A DNA stretch of 64,000 bases from assembly GCA_951813545.1 (NCBI GenBank), contig OX638352.1, positions 3,302,835 to 3,366,834 of the forward strand, given 5' to 3'. Origin of the DNA: an uncultured Poribacteria bacterium. Lineage in GTDB: Bacteria > Poribacteria > WGA-4E > WGA-3G. The position numbers were made by a program, and so were the translations under genes. The notes below the pieces were generated by a model. It saw only the letters and a list, made by a program, of their open reading frames with translations, was not told the DNA's origin and did no database searches. Positions 51,928 to 60,288 of the stretch are shown piece after piece. Positions within the stretch are counted from its first letter, which is position 1. Each line of letters begins with the position of its first letter.

Positions 51928-52968
51928 ATGATTCGTGAAGTTATTCAGCAGGTTATAGCAGGAAATGACCTAACCGAAACAGAGATGGTTGAGGCTATGA
52001 ATGAGATCATGGAAGGTGAGACGACAGATGCGCAGATCGCCTGCTTTCTTACTGCTCTGCTACTCAAAGGTGAAACAATAGAAGAACTCACAGGTGCAAC
52101 GCGTGCGATGCGCGCCAAATCCACGCCTGTTCCTACACGCCATAAGCCAGACTTGCGAGCTACGCCAAAAGTCCCACGACTTGTTGATACATGCAGCACA
52201 GGTGGTACAGGTTTGAACCATTTCAATATCTCGACAACTTCCGCAATAGTCACTGCAGGAGCAGGTGTACCGGTCGCGAAGCACGGTAATCGGGGCGTAA
52301 CGCGCCAGAGTGGCAGCGCGAATGTACTGATGGCGTTGGGTGTGAATATTGAAATTGGTCCCGAACACGTTGGTCGATGCATTGATGAAGTCGGCATCGG
52401 TTTTCTGTTTGCACCAGTGCTGCACGGTGCGATGAAATATGCCATCGGACCACGGCGAGAAATTGGGATTCGCACGATTTTCAATGCTATAGCACCGTTG
52501 ACCAACCCTGCTGGACCACAGGCACAAGTAATTGGTGTCTATGCTCCAGAACTGACTGAAGCGCATGCAAATGCTCTCAACAATCTTGGGTGCCAGCACG
52601 CGTTTATTGTGCATGGGGATGATGGCTTGGATGACATCACAACGACAACGACGACACGCGTCTCAGAACTCCGAAACGGCACCGTTAATACCTATACTCT
52701 TGATCCCACAACCCTCGGAATTCCGAAAGCGGAACCTGAAGTACTTCTGGGCAGCACGCCGGAGGAGAACGCTGAAATTATAGTTAATATCCTGAAGGGT
52801 GAAAAGGGACCTAAACGCGATATAGTTGTGCTAAATGCCGGTGCAGCGATTACTGCAAGCGGGAAAGCGGATAGCCTTGATGTGGGTATCGAAATTGCCT
52901 CAGAATCCATTGATTCAGGCGCGGCACTCGCGAAATTAGAAGGACTGAAGTCGGTGTCCAATAATTAG
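51928..52968 (+). CDS. trpD: Anthranilate phosphoribosyltransferase
   Basis: Transfers phosphoribose from PRPP to anthranilate in tryptophan synthesis. 346 aa. Conserved VDTCSTGGTGLNHFNISTTS (PRPP/Mg loop), AKHGNRGVTRQSGSANVLMA, FLFAPVLHGAMKYAIGPRRE and FNAIAPLTNPAGPQAQVIGV are all present. GGAGG lies upstream of the ATG. trpC follows by 27 bases. Confidence 0.97.
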   Translation: MIREVIQQVIAGNDLTETEMVEAMNEIMEGETTDAQIACFLTALLLKGETIEELTGATRAMRAKSTPVPTRHKPDLRATPKVPRLVDTCSTGGTGLNHFNISTTSAIVTAGAGVPVAKHGNRGVTRQSGSANVLMALGVNIEIGPEHVGRCIDEVGIGFLFAPVLHGAMKYAIGPRREIGIRTIFNAIAPLTNPAGPQAQVIGVYAPELTEAHANALNNLGCQHAFIVHGDDGLDDITTTTTTRVSELRNGTVNTYTLDPTTLGIPKAEPEVLLGSTPEENAEIIVNILKGEKGPKRDIVVLNAGAAITASGKADSLDVGIEIASESIDSGAALAKLEGLKSVSNN

Positions 52969-52995
52969 CCTATTACGGATGAGGGGATAACGGGT

Positions 52996-53769
52996 TTGAT
53001 ATTAGATACGATCATCGCACATAAACGGAAAGAATTGGCAGTCGAACAAGCACAGAAACCACGTACGAAGTTGGAAGCAGCGGTTAAAAATCTTCCACCA
53101 ACGCGGGATTTTCGCAATGCCATTACAGGTAGCGATACTGTTAAGCTTATCGCGGAGGTAAAGAAGAAATCACCCAGTAAAGGCATTATTCGCGAAGATT
53201 TTAATCCGGTGTCAATTGCCGAAACCTACGTTAAAAACGGGGCTGCTGCCATTTCCGTGCTCACAGACAAACATTTTTTTGCGGGTGAACTCGCCTACCT
53301 GCGTGCAATTCGAGAAGTCGTTGATGTACCACTACTGAGAAAAGATTTCACGATTGATACTTACCATATCTACCAAGCCCGCGTTGCGGGGGCGGATGCT
53401 ATCTTACTGATTGTGGCAGCATTGACAGCGGCACAGTTGCGGACGTTCATGGATGTTGCAGAATCGCTATCGCTGGTGTGTCTGGTGGAGGTACACACGC
53501 GAGAAGAATTGGCTATCGCGTTGGACGTTGATGCACAGATTATCGGTATCAACAACCGAAATTTGCACACATTTGAAACGGATATTGCAACAACGTTCCG
53601 ATTACGTGAGGCTATTCCAACGGACAGGGTTGTGGTAAGCGAGAGCGGTATTTATTCCCGTGAAGACGTTATGCAGCTGCAGGAAGCAAACGTGCAGGCG
53701 ATGCTTGTCGGCGAGTCGTTGATACGGAGTCCCGACATCGGCAAACAGGTTCGACGCTTAATTTCTTGA
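52996..53769 (+). CDS. trpC: Indole-3-glycerol phosphate synthase
   Basis: 257 aa TIM barrel closing the indole ring from CdRP. LIAEVKKKSPSKGIIREDF holds the first catalytic Lys, followed by ISVLTDKHFFAGELAYLRAI, VPLLRKDFTIDTYHIYQAR and IIGINNRNLHTFE, then VSESGIYSREDV. The start is TTG 52996 (MILDTIIAHKRKELA), after GAGGGG. With trpD it forms a partial trp operon; trpE, B and A are not in the window. Confidence 0.97.
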   Translation: MILDTIIAHKRKELAVEQAQKPRTKLEAAVKNLPPTRDFRNAITGSDTVKLIAEVKKKSPSKGIIREDFNPVSIAETYVKNGAAAISVLTDKHFFAGELAYLRAIREVVDVPLLRKDFTIDTYHIYQARVAGADAILLIVAALTAAQLRTFMDVAESLSLVCLVEVHTREELAIALDVDAQIIGINNRNLHTFETDIATTFRLREAIPTDRVVVSESGIYSREDVMQLQEANVQAMLVGESLIRSPDIGKQVRRLIS

Positions 53770-53796
53770 ACGCTGATTAAACACCGTCGGCAGAAA

Positions 53797-54234
53797 CTAC
53801 AGCGAAGTAACGGTAACGCCGTGCCGTTTCAGGAGTGCTGTGGTCACGCCGTCACCGGACGTAAGGGTTCCCGAAAAAGTGCCGTCGTAGATGTCGCCGC
53901 AGCCACATGACGGACTTCTTGCTTTGAGGATCACATGTGTTGCGCCGCTTGATTGGGTAACCTGTAAGGCGTGGTATGCCCCCTTTAGATACGCTTCCGT
54001 TACATCTACACCATCAGCGGTCATAACTTTTGCCTTGCCATCCAGGACAGCGTCCCCATCGCCTCCAACAATCTCTGCCGGAGGGCGCGGCGTTGGTAAT
54101 CCGCCAGCCTCTTCGGGACAGACAGGAATGAGTTCGGACGTTTCCTTCTGTTCTATTGCTATTTCATTTCGGCTGTCGCCGCCATCGTATCGACAGCGCA
54201 CACCCAAAAGACAAGCACTAATGACCACTTTCAT
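53797..54234 (-). CDS. DUF523 family protein
   Basis: 145 aa. MKVVISACLLGVRCRYDGG, PVCPEEAGGLPTPRPPAEI and LKARSPSCGCGDIYDGTFSG are the three conserved blocks of DUF523 (YbbK-like), with invariant Cys in each. ATG 54234 overlaps the birA end by 17 bases. The family is thought to be a small Cys-containing enzyme; its activity here is unknown. Confidence 0.9.
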   Translation of the reverse strand: MKVVISACLLGVRCRYDGGDSRNEIAIEQKETSELIPVCPEEAGGLPTPRPPAEIVGGDGDAVLDGKAKVMTADGVDVTEAYLKGAYHALQVTQSSGATHVILKARSPSCGCGDIYDGTFSGTLTSGDGVTTALLKRHGVTVTSL

Positions 54235-54901
54235 GTGACGTAGTTTCCTGTAGCACCTCAAACTGATGCATGATTAAATCCGTCTCACCTACCTTCAGTT
54301 GCAGGTAGGACTCTTCCAATTGGCAGAGTATAGTTCGTAGCAGCGAGATTCGGCAGATCTCAACATCCTGATTTCCTATACGGGCAGCTGCCATTCGCAC
54401 GGAAGTTGCCGTTTCACGCAGTTCGAGTGGGAAATCCTTTAAAACGCTATTGACATTCACGCCGAATCCCAAGACAAAAAAGGGTTGGTGCTGGTCGTCA
54501 TAGGCGAGTTCTGTTAACACACCCGCCACCTTTTTTTCCTGGATACGGACATCGTTAGGGACTTTAATGCGCGCGTCAAGCTCATGCATTGTGCGAATTG
54601 CTTGTGCTATCGCGATTGCACCGATGAGATTGGGAAACGCAACTTGGTCGCGAAGCAGCCGATGCCTAAGCACAACGGACACGAGAAGGCTTTTTCCCAG
54701 TGGAGCATCCCATCTCCTGCCGTATCTCCCCCGTCCAGCCGTCTGGTGTTCTGCAATAATGAGAGTTCCCTCCGCTGCACCAGCTGTCCCACGCGCAATA
54801 CCGATGTCGTTGGTAGAGGCAACTTGCGAGTGATACTCGGTTTGGCATCCAATAAAAGCAGTCTGAAGTGTTGCCTGCAGACACGTAATATCCATAGGCA
54901 T
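54218..54901 (-). CDS. birA: Biotin--[acetyl-CoA-carboxylase] ligase
   Basis: Attaches biotin to carboxyl-carrier proteins. 227 aa, catalytic domain only, with no N-terminal HTH, so not a repressor. The biotin/ATP loop AGRGRYGRRWDAPLGKSLL and the central KVPNDVRIQEKKVAGVLTE are seen; the common KWPND is KVPND. GFGVNVNS follows. ATG 54901 overlaps the TPR gene stop (TAATG) and DUF523 overlaps its end, so three genes are translationally coupled. Confidence 0.93.
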   Translation of the reverse strand: MPMDITCLQATLQTAFIGCQTEYHSQVASTNDIGIARGTAGAAEGTLIIAEHQTAGRGRYGRRWDAPLGKSLLVSVVLRHRLLRDQVAFPNLIGAIAIAQAIRTMHELDARIKVPNDVRIQEKKVAGVLTELAYDDQHQPFFVLGFGVNVNSVLKDFPLELRETATSVRMAAARIGNQDVEICRISLLRTILCQLEESYLQLKVGETDLIMHQFEVLQETTSHESGH

Positions 54902-57858
54902 TATTGATTCAGGTGTTTTTTCGCTTCATTTTTCCACTGCTCCGGTGGATTGAGTTCGAGAAAGCGTTGCCACTGTGCTTTCGCTTGTGCGCTCTTTTCC
55001 GTATATTCATACATCAACGCCAAGTTGTAGTTCGCAGTCAAGTTGCCCGGTTCCAGTTGTATCACGCGTTCAAACTGTTCTGCAGCTGCGCCGAGTAAAT
55101 CCATACTGAAGAGGTTATTACCGTAGTTGAGTAGCGTTGGTACGTGTGTATCATCTAAAGCAAGTGCCTTCTCCAGTGTCTCTCTCGCCGCGTTGTAATC
55201 CAAGGCGTGTGCATAGTAAAGATTACCGAGGCGTTGATACGTTTTGGCGGCAATGTTGTCCCCTTTTTCGGGCGGTTGTTGAATCAGCGCGGATTCGCCT
55301 TCATAGTATTGAATTGCCTGTTTCCACGCCTGCTCCCATTCTGCAATCTGTCCGAGATGCAGGTGGATGCCCCTATATTTTGGCGCGTAAGAAAGCATCT
55401 TCTTAAAAACTTCTTTGGCAAGATGATGCCGATCAATTTCAAGATAAATGACCCCGAGCTGGTAGTTCGCCTCACGATTTCTGGGTTGGAATTCAGCCAC
55501 TTGCCTGAAATCCTCTAAAATTTGGCTATAGCGATAAAGGGTTTTACCTATCTGCCTATAGCGAAGCGTGAGCATCCCACGGTAGAAATAGGCATCTACA
55601 TAGTCCGGATTCAAGGAAATAGTTGTGGTGTACTCCTTGACAGCCATCTCAGCATGTTTGTGATAGTCATCTCCGAGCGTTTCAGCATGTCGATCAAGTA
55701 TGCGTGCATAACTATAGTGCCAGTCAAACCTTTCCGGGTCGTGCTGATTCGCTAATCCGTAGTACCGAATCGCGTCCTCGCGTTCGTCCCGTTTCTCAAA
55801 GATAACGGCAAGGAGGTGATGGAGTTCTGGATGCGCGGGTTCTATTTCCAATGCAGGTTGATAGACACGGATAATATTATCCTCGTCGTTGCGTTCGCGA
55901 TAGATTGCACCGAGGCGGAAAAAGGGTTCCGCTTCTGTTGCTTCAACACCCGGCAAGGGGATTTGTAAGCTACGACCTATGTCGCTTTCAAGTAGCGTTG
56001 TATCAAGCGCAATCGTTTTCTCATAATGCGCAATGGCGTTGTCTATTTCACCCTTCTGCTCAAAAAGGATTGCTGCGTGGTAATGTGCTGCGACATCGTC
56101 AGGACTCAACCGAACAGTAGCAAGAAATGCAGATAGTGCCTCATTAGATTGATTTAGTGAAAGATAAGAGAGTGCCATCAGGTAGTGTGCTTCAGTTGTT
56201 TCAGGCGCAATTTCAATAATTCGCTGTAAGGTATCAACTGCTTGCTGATGTGCCTCGCGTCCGCGATAAATGTGAACCATTTTGAAAAGGGCATCTGATC
56301 GCTGTGAGTCTAATAATAAAGTGCGCTCGTAAAAGACGATTGCGTTGTCTGTATCGCCATCAGCTTCGTAGCTTTGTCCCAAGAGATAAGTGGCACCAAT
56401 GTCTTCGGGAAATAGCAGGAGGTGCATATTTAGAGGTTCAATGGCTTCTTGATAGCTACCTTCATCAAAAGCGCGTTGTCCCTGTGTGATAAATCTGTTT
56501 GCTAATTCTGGATTTAATTCCAATGCCCGTTTAAAGTAGACAATAGCAGTATTTACATCTCCCTGTTGGTGATGAAGTTCGCCGAGTTTGAAATAAACAT
56601 CGTTAAAGTTTCCCAAAGGGAGTTCAGTTTGTAGATAACTCGCGTCCGACTCAATAATTTCAAGTGTCTTTTCGTAATGTTCAATGGCTTTTTCGATGTT
56701 GCCTGCGTCCGCCTCAATGGTGCCTGCATAAAAGTGAGAGCGTGGATTGTCAGGGAGGACAAGCATCGCTTTCTCTAAAAACGGCATCGCTTCATCCGGG
56801 GTCATCAATCCTGCGAAGTAAGGTTCGAGCGGTTCATAGAAAGCGTCCTTAATGCTTGGCGTGAGAGAAAATGCTTGTTGGTAATGTTGTACTGCTCTCC
56901 CGGTATCACCACTCGCGTAGAGGACTTCTCCAAGCGCGAAATGTGCCTTCGCGTGGGTTGGTTCAACCTCAATTGTGCGTTGATATAGTCGAATTGCTCC
57001 GTCTGTATTGTCTTTTTCATTGAAGATAACCGCCAACTCGTAAAGCACCTGTCCTGAGTAGGCTTGATGTTGGGACCCTTTGGCGTATTCTTTCAACGCG
57101 TCATCAAAGAAACCTTCTGTGGCAAGGACCTGTCCAAGTTTGAAGTAGGCGGGAGCGAACTTCTTTTTTTGACGGGTAATATTCTCAAATGCCTCTCGGG
57201 CGCGGTCAATCTCACCCTGAGCAAAATAAACCAAACCGATACCGTATTGTGGATATTCCCATTTTCTATTTACCTTCCGCGCTGACTCAAAGGCTTGGAG
57301 TGCCTCCATGTAGTGTTGTCGTTTCAAGTGAATCTCACCCATACGATAATGAACCGGATAGTAACTGGGATTTAAACGAATACACGTCTCAAATTCGACA
57401 AGTGCCAATTCGTCTTTACCCTGTTCCTGATAGATACCGCCGAGGTTGAAGCGCGCCCAAAATAGATTCGGATCAATCTCAAGCGCGTGTTGTAGATAGG
57501 TAATTGCAGTATCCAATTCTTCACCAGTTTTCGTAGCTTGGAGAGCATGTAGGTAGCCTAAACCGTAGTAGAACGCTGACTTGATTACAGGAGATGAAGG
57601 CTGCTGTGCTTGGCGATTCTCATTTTCCGCTGTATAAAGCATCAGAAGCGTGGAAAGTCGTCCTTGCTTTTGCCACTTGAGGATGAGTTCGCGATGTTTC
57701 TCCGCTGGCTTTTTCTTTTCTCGCAACACTTTTGCGAAGTCTTTTCTCATGTTCGATTCCCATTTTTCCGCCGCGGAGGAAATCTGTAGGAAAGATGTAT
57801 TGAATCCTAAGCATACGATTAGCGCCATAAATATGGGATTTAGCACTGTTTTTTTCAT
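54901..57858 (-). CDS. Large TPR-repeat protein, exported
   Basis: 985 aa from ATG 57858, with a signal peptide (NPIFMALIVCLGFNTSFLQI ending SSAAE). About 20 TPRs follow, e.g. FWARFNLGGIYQEQGKDELA, YPVHYRMGEIHLKRQHYMEA, AKAHFALGEVLYASGDTGRA and DAYFYRGMLTLRYRQIGKTL. The protein is likely periplasmic and a scaffold for protein complexes. The leader upstream is shared with the Gfo/Idh/MocA gene at 45.5 kb. The stop overlaps birA. Confidence 0.9.
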   Translation of the reverse strand: MKKTVLNPIFMALIVCLGFNTSFLQISSAAEKWESNMRKDFAKVLREKKKPAEKHRELILKWQKQGRLSTLLMLYTAENENRQAQQPSSPVIKSAFYYGLGYLHALQATKTGEELDTAITYLQHALEIDPNLFWARFNLGGIYQEQGKDELALVEFETCIRLNPSYYPVHYRMGEIHLKRQHYMEALQAFESARKVNRKWEYPQYGIGLVYFAQGEIDRAREAFENITRQKKKFAPAYFKLGQVLATEGFFDDALKEYAKGSQHQAYSGQVLYELAVIFNEKDNTDGAIRLYQRTIEVEPTHAKAHFALGEVLYASGDTGRAVQHYQQAFSLTPSIKDAFYEPLEPYFAGLMTPDEAMPFLEKAMLVLPDNPRSHFYAGTIEADAGNIEKAIEHYEKTLEIIESDASYLQTELPLGNFNDVYFKLGELHHQQGDVNTAIVYFKRALELNPELANRFITQGQRAFDEGSYQEAIEPLNMHLLLFPEDIGATYLLGQSYEADGDTDNAIVFYERTLLLDSQRSDALFKMVHIYRGREAHQQAVDTLQRIIEIAPETTEAHYLMALSYLSLNQSNEALSAFLATVRLSPDDVAAHYHAAILFEQKGEIDNAIAHYEKTIALDTTLLESDIGRSLQIPLPGVEATEAEPFFRLGAIYRERNDEDNIIRVYQPALEIEPAHPELHHLLAVIFEKRDEREDAIRYYGLANQHDPERFDWHYSYARILDRHAETLGDDYHKHAEMAVKEYTTTISLNPDYVDAYFYRGMLTLRYRQIGKTLYRYSQILEDFRQVAEFQPRNREANYQLGVIYLEIDRHHLAKEVFKKMLSYAPKYRGIHLHLGQIAEWEQAWKQAIQYYEGESALIQQPPEKGDNIAAKTYQRLGNLYYAHALDYNAARETLEKALALDDTHVPTLLNYGNNLFSMDLLGAAAEQFERVIQLEPGNLTANYNLALMYEYTEKSAQAKAQWQRFLELNPPEQWKNEAKKHLNQ

Positions 57859-57940
57859 TTTTTTAATTTTCCTTGCGGTTCGGTCAAGCAGGTTTAGCAT
57901 TGACATCCCTTTCCGTAGACCTGCCTTCCATTTCATTACA
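57859..57940 (-). repeat. Leader repeat, copy 2
   Basis: Minus-strand element with ATGAAATGGAAGGCAGG, TACGGAAAGGGATG and CGAACCGCAAGGAAAATT just before the TPR gene, related over about 80 bases to 45513-45595 and of equal length to the start codon. Confidence 0.75.
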
Positions 57941-58058
57941 GCCTTATTATCTTAGACTAAGAGGAGAGAGTCTTTGGGCATTCACGTGTCTCTCCATAGA
58001 GTCACCTTCCATTAATTGACAACTTGCCATTATGCCAACTTCAAATTTTTTGTCAAAT

Positions 58059-58991
58059 TTATATTAAGCGATTAATTTTTGCTTGTGTCGGCATGGAAGG
58101 TGTTGCACCGGTGACAGTAACTGCTGCTGCCCCCGCGGCATTTGCGAACTCAACTGCTGAACGTAAGGTTTCACCCTTCGCTAGGGCGGTTGCGAGTGCG
58201 CCGCAAAAAGCATCGCCTGCGCCTGTGGTATCTACAGGTGCAACGGACAGCGCAGAGATATGTTCAGACGCTGTCGCTGTCAACATCAAAGCACCTTGCT
58301 TTCCAAGCGTTAGCACGACAGCAGCGTCTGCGGTATCAACTATACGGTCGCGTAGCACCTCTGCTGCACGGCATGCCTCTTCATGAGTGCTAATTTTCAT
58401 CCCGGATAGCAATTCCGTCTCGGATTGGTTCGGCGTGAGGATATCGACATATCCTAAAAGACTATCCGGCAGTGGTTGTGCCGGTGCTGGATTTAATATT
58501 ACCTTTGTGCCATGCCTTTTTGCAATTGCCGCAGCATATTCGGATACTGTAACTGGCGTTTCTAATTGCAAAAGAAGGGCATCTGCGTCTGCGATACAAT
58601 CGGCGGCGACATCTATATCTGCTATTGTGAGTGCCATATTTGCGCGCGGCACGACGATAATGCTGTTGTCGCCATCGGGTTCAATCACGATAGTCGCAAC
58701 ACCTGTACCAACATCCGTACGTTTTGTGACAAACCTGCTGTCAATATGTTCATTTTCTGTCGCTGCGAGGAGCATATCTCCGAAAAGATCTGTACCAACA
58801 CTTCCGATAAGCGTGACTTCAGCACCCAACCGCGCAGCAGCAGTGGCTTGATTAAATCCTTTCCCACCTGTGAATATATCAAAAGCATCACCGATGAGCG
58901 TTTCTCCTGTGTCCGGTCGGCGCATCGCGTGGCACACCAGATCAACATTCAGACTGCCAACAACGGTAACTTTCGGTGTTGTATGGTTCAT
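58059..58991 (-). CDS. rbsK: Ribokinase (PfkB family)
   Basis: 310 aa. Phosphorylates ribose at O5. The PfkB signature 1 is FTGGKGFNQATAAARLGAEV and signature 2 with catalytic Asp is VDTTGAGDAFCGALATALA; NPAPAQPLPDSLL and TPNQSETELLSG lie between. ATG 58991 is used; GTG 58994 is equally possible. It is a single gene with a long non-coding region upstream. Ribose is the most likely substrate, but other sugars are possible. Confidence 0.92.
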   Translation of the reverse strand: MNHTTPKVTVVGSLNVDLVCHAMRRPDTGETLIGDAFDIFTGGKGFNQATAAARLGAEVTLIGSVGTDLFGDMLLAATENEHIDSRFVTKRTDVGTGVATIVIEPDGDNSIIVVPRANMALTIADIDVAADCIADADALLLQLETPVTVSEYAAAIAKRHGTKVILNPAPAQPLPDSLLGYVDILTPNQSETELLSGMKISTHEEACRAAEVLRDRIVDTADAAVVLTLGKQGALMLTATASEHISALSVAPVDTTGAGDAFCGALATALAKGETLRSAVEFANAAGAAAVTVTGATPSMPTQAKINRLI

Positions 58992-58994
58992 CAC

Positions 58995-59243
58995 GACGCA
59001 TTCCTATTCTTTTAATTTCTTTTAACGATTTTAGACAATTATAGTTGACATACAATGCGATTGTCAAGATTTTATCGGGTTCATTCAGCCGTTCAGTTTT
59101 CAACAGTTAGTCGTCTGAAGCAGGATTTACAAGATTTAAGGATTTTCAGGATAATTACGGTAAATTAAAGTTTGGATAATTTCGGTGAGATTCAGGCAAA
59201 TGCGTTGTTTTTCGTCAAAATCCAGCAATCGCTATGTCTCCAA
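58995..59243. other. Intergenic region with a short dispersed repeat
   Basis: About 250 bases without a gene. CAGGATTTACAAGATTTAAG followed by GATTTTCAGGAT (59121-59152) is a short imperfect internal repeat of a type widespread in bacterial intergenic DNA. AAAGTTTGGATAATTT (near 59167) resembles the TTTGGACAATTT end of the MITE-like element. Confidence 0.4.
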
Positions 59244-59753
59244 TTATTTTAGCAGCGGTGTTGTGTTCAAAGTGAGGGTTCTCTGCTGCCCCGCTTTCTC
59301 AAGGATAACACGCTTGGGTTGGATGTCGGTGACATAGGTGTCAGGGTCAAGCGTATCACCGATAGTGACAATGTGCGTCTGATTTCCTACGGTGTTTTGG
59401 ATGATGGCTTTCGGAGGGGGCCTTGCGTCTATGGAAATGATGGTTCCAAGCAAGCGATAAGGTTCTTGTGGACGTGGGGGTGTCCAACCCAGTGGACGGA
59501 AGAGATTGTTGTCAATGATCGTGCGATAGAAATCAGAGTTTTGAAAGTGCTTTAATTCCATGTCTTCAATTGGATGGGTGGAGGATTGGAAGCGGGCACG
59601 CGGCGGGGTTGTGTTGACTGTCGGGTGCGTTTGTGTTTTGAAGGTTATCTTTGTGTTTTCGGAGTGCGTGGTGGTGTAGAGTGATAAAAGTATCGCGAGG
59701 ACGAAACCCGCGGCAAGACCGGTGCCGATGCGTTTTAGGTACTTGGTAGACAT
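59244..59753 (-). CDS. GspC/PulC-like protein
   Basis: 169 aa from ATG 59753. One N-terminal TM (GTGLAAGFVLAILLSLYT), a disordered Thr/Pro linker, then a small beta domain (IIDNNLFRPLGWTPPRPQEP, YRLLGTIISIDARPPPKAI, THIVTIGDTLDPDTYVTDIQ, ILEKAGQQRTLTL) like the homology region of GspC in type II secretion systems. No PDZ domain. No other secretion gene is nearby, so it may act outside type II secretion. It overlaps the CDP-alcohol phosphatidyltransferase gene by 19 bases. Confidence 0.7.
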   Translation of the reverse strand: MSTKYLKRIGTGLAAGFVLAILLSLYTTTHSENTKITFKTQTHPTVNTTPPRARFQSSTHPIEDMELKHFQNSDFYRTIIDNNLFRPLGWTPPRPQEPYRLLGTIISIDARPPPKAIIQNTVGNQTHIVTIGDTLDPDTYVTDIQPKRVILEKAGQQRTLTLNTTPLLK

Positions 59754-60286
59754 GGTGTTTTCCTGATGAAAAAGAATGGGAGTCCGCGGAGGAGACAAAA
59801 GCCAACGGCAACCGTCGCGAGTATCAGGCTGCTTTGTTCCAACATAGGGTTTTTGAAAACAGTCACGCTCGCAAGGCTTGTAAAGGCTAACATTTTGGTG
59901 ATGCCAGAAAGGGCGCGGCTAATGCGTGATCGCGTGAGGGCGTATGTCCATCCGCTTTGTGGATAGCCAAAAAACTGTTGCAAACTATCCGTGCTAAAAC
60001 CGCGTGCCATGACGGCGATGGGCATCCATACTGGAGTAAGCCCTATTGCGGTGAAGTATATCCAAAAGGTGTTTTCAACAATTCTGTCTGCGACGGTATC
60101 AAGCACTTCACCAAGTTTTGATGTCTCGTCGCTTTTTCGGGCGATGTAGCCGTCCAGGGCATCAAGTATAAAAACCAAGGCAATGGTGAAAATCACGGCG
60201 ATGTCAAGTGTCGGGTGATTTCCAAAGAGGATGACAACTCCAAAGGTTAAGAGGATGCGAAAAATGGTGATGACGTTTGCGAGCAT
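59735..60286 (-). CDS. CDP-alcohol phosphatidyltransferase family protein
   Basis: 183 aa membrane enzyme. The complete family motif is present: DALDGYIARKSDETSKLGEV then LDTVAD (DG-x2-AR-x8-G-x3-D-x3-D). About five TM helices. Related enzymes make phosphatidylglycerol phosphate, phosphatidylserine or other phospholipids; PgsA is the closest guess, but the acceptor cannot be fixed. The last residues overlap the GspC-like start. Confidence 0.88.
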   Translation of the reverse strand: MLANVITIFRILLTFGVVILFGNHPTLDIAVIFTIALVFILDALDGYIARKSDETSKLGEVLDTVADRIVENTFWIYFTAIGLTPVWMPIAVMARGFSTDSLQQFFGYPQSGWTYALTRSRISRALSGITKMLAFTSLASVTVFKNPMLEQSSLILATVAVGFCLLRGLPFFFIRKTPCLPST

Positions 60287-60288
60287 GT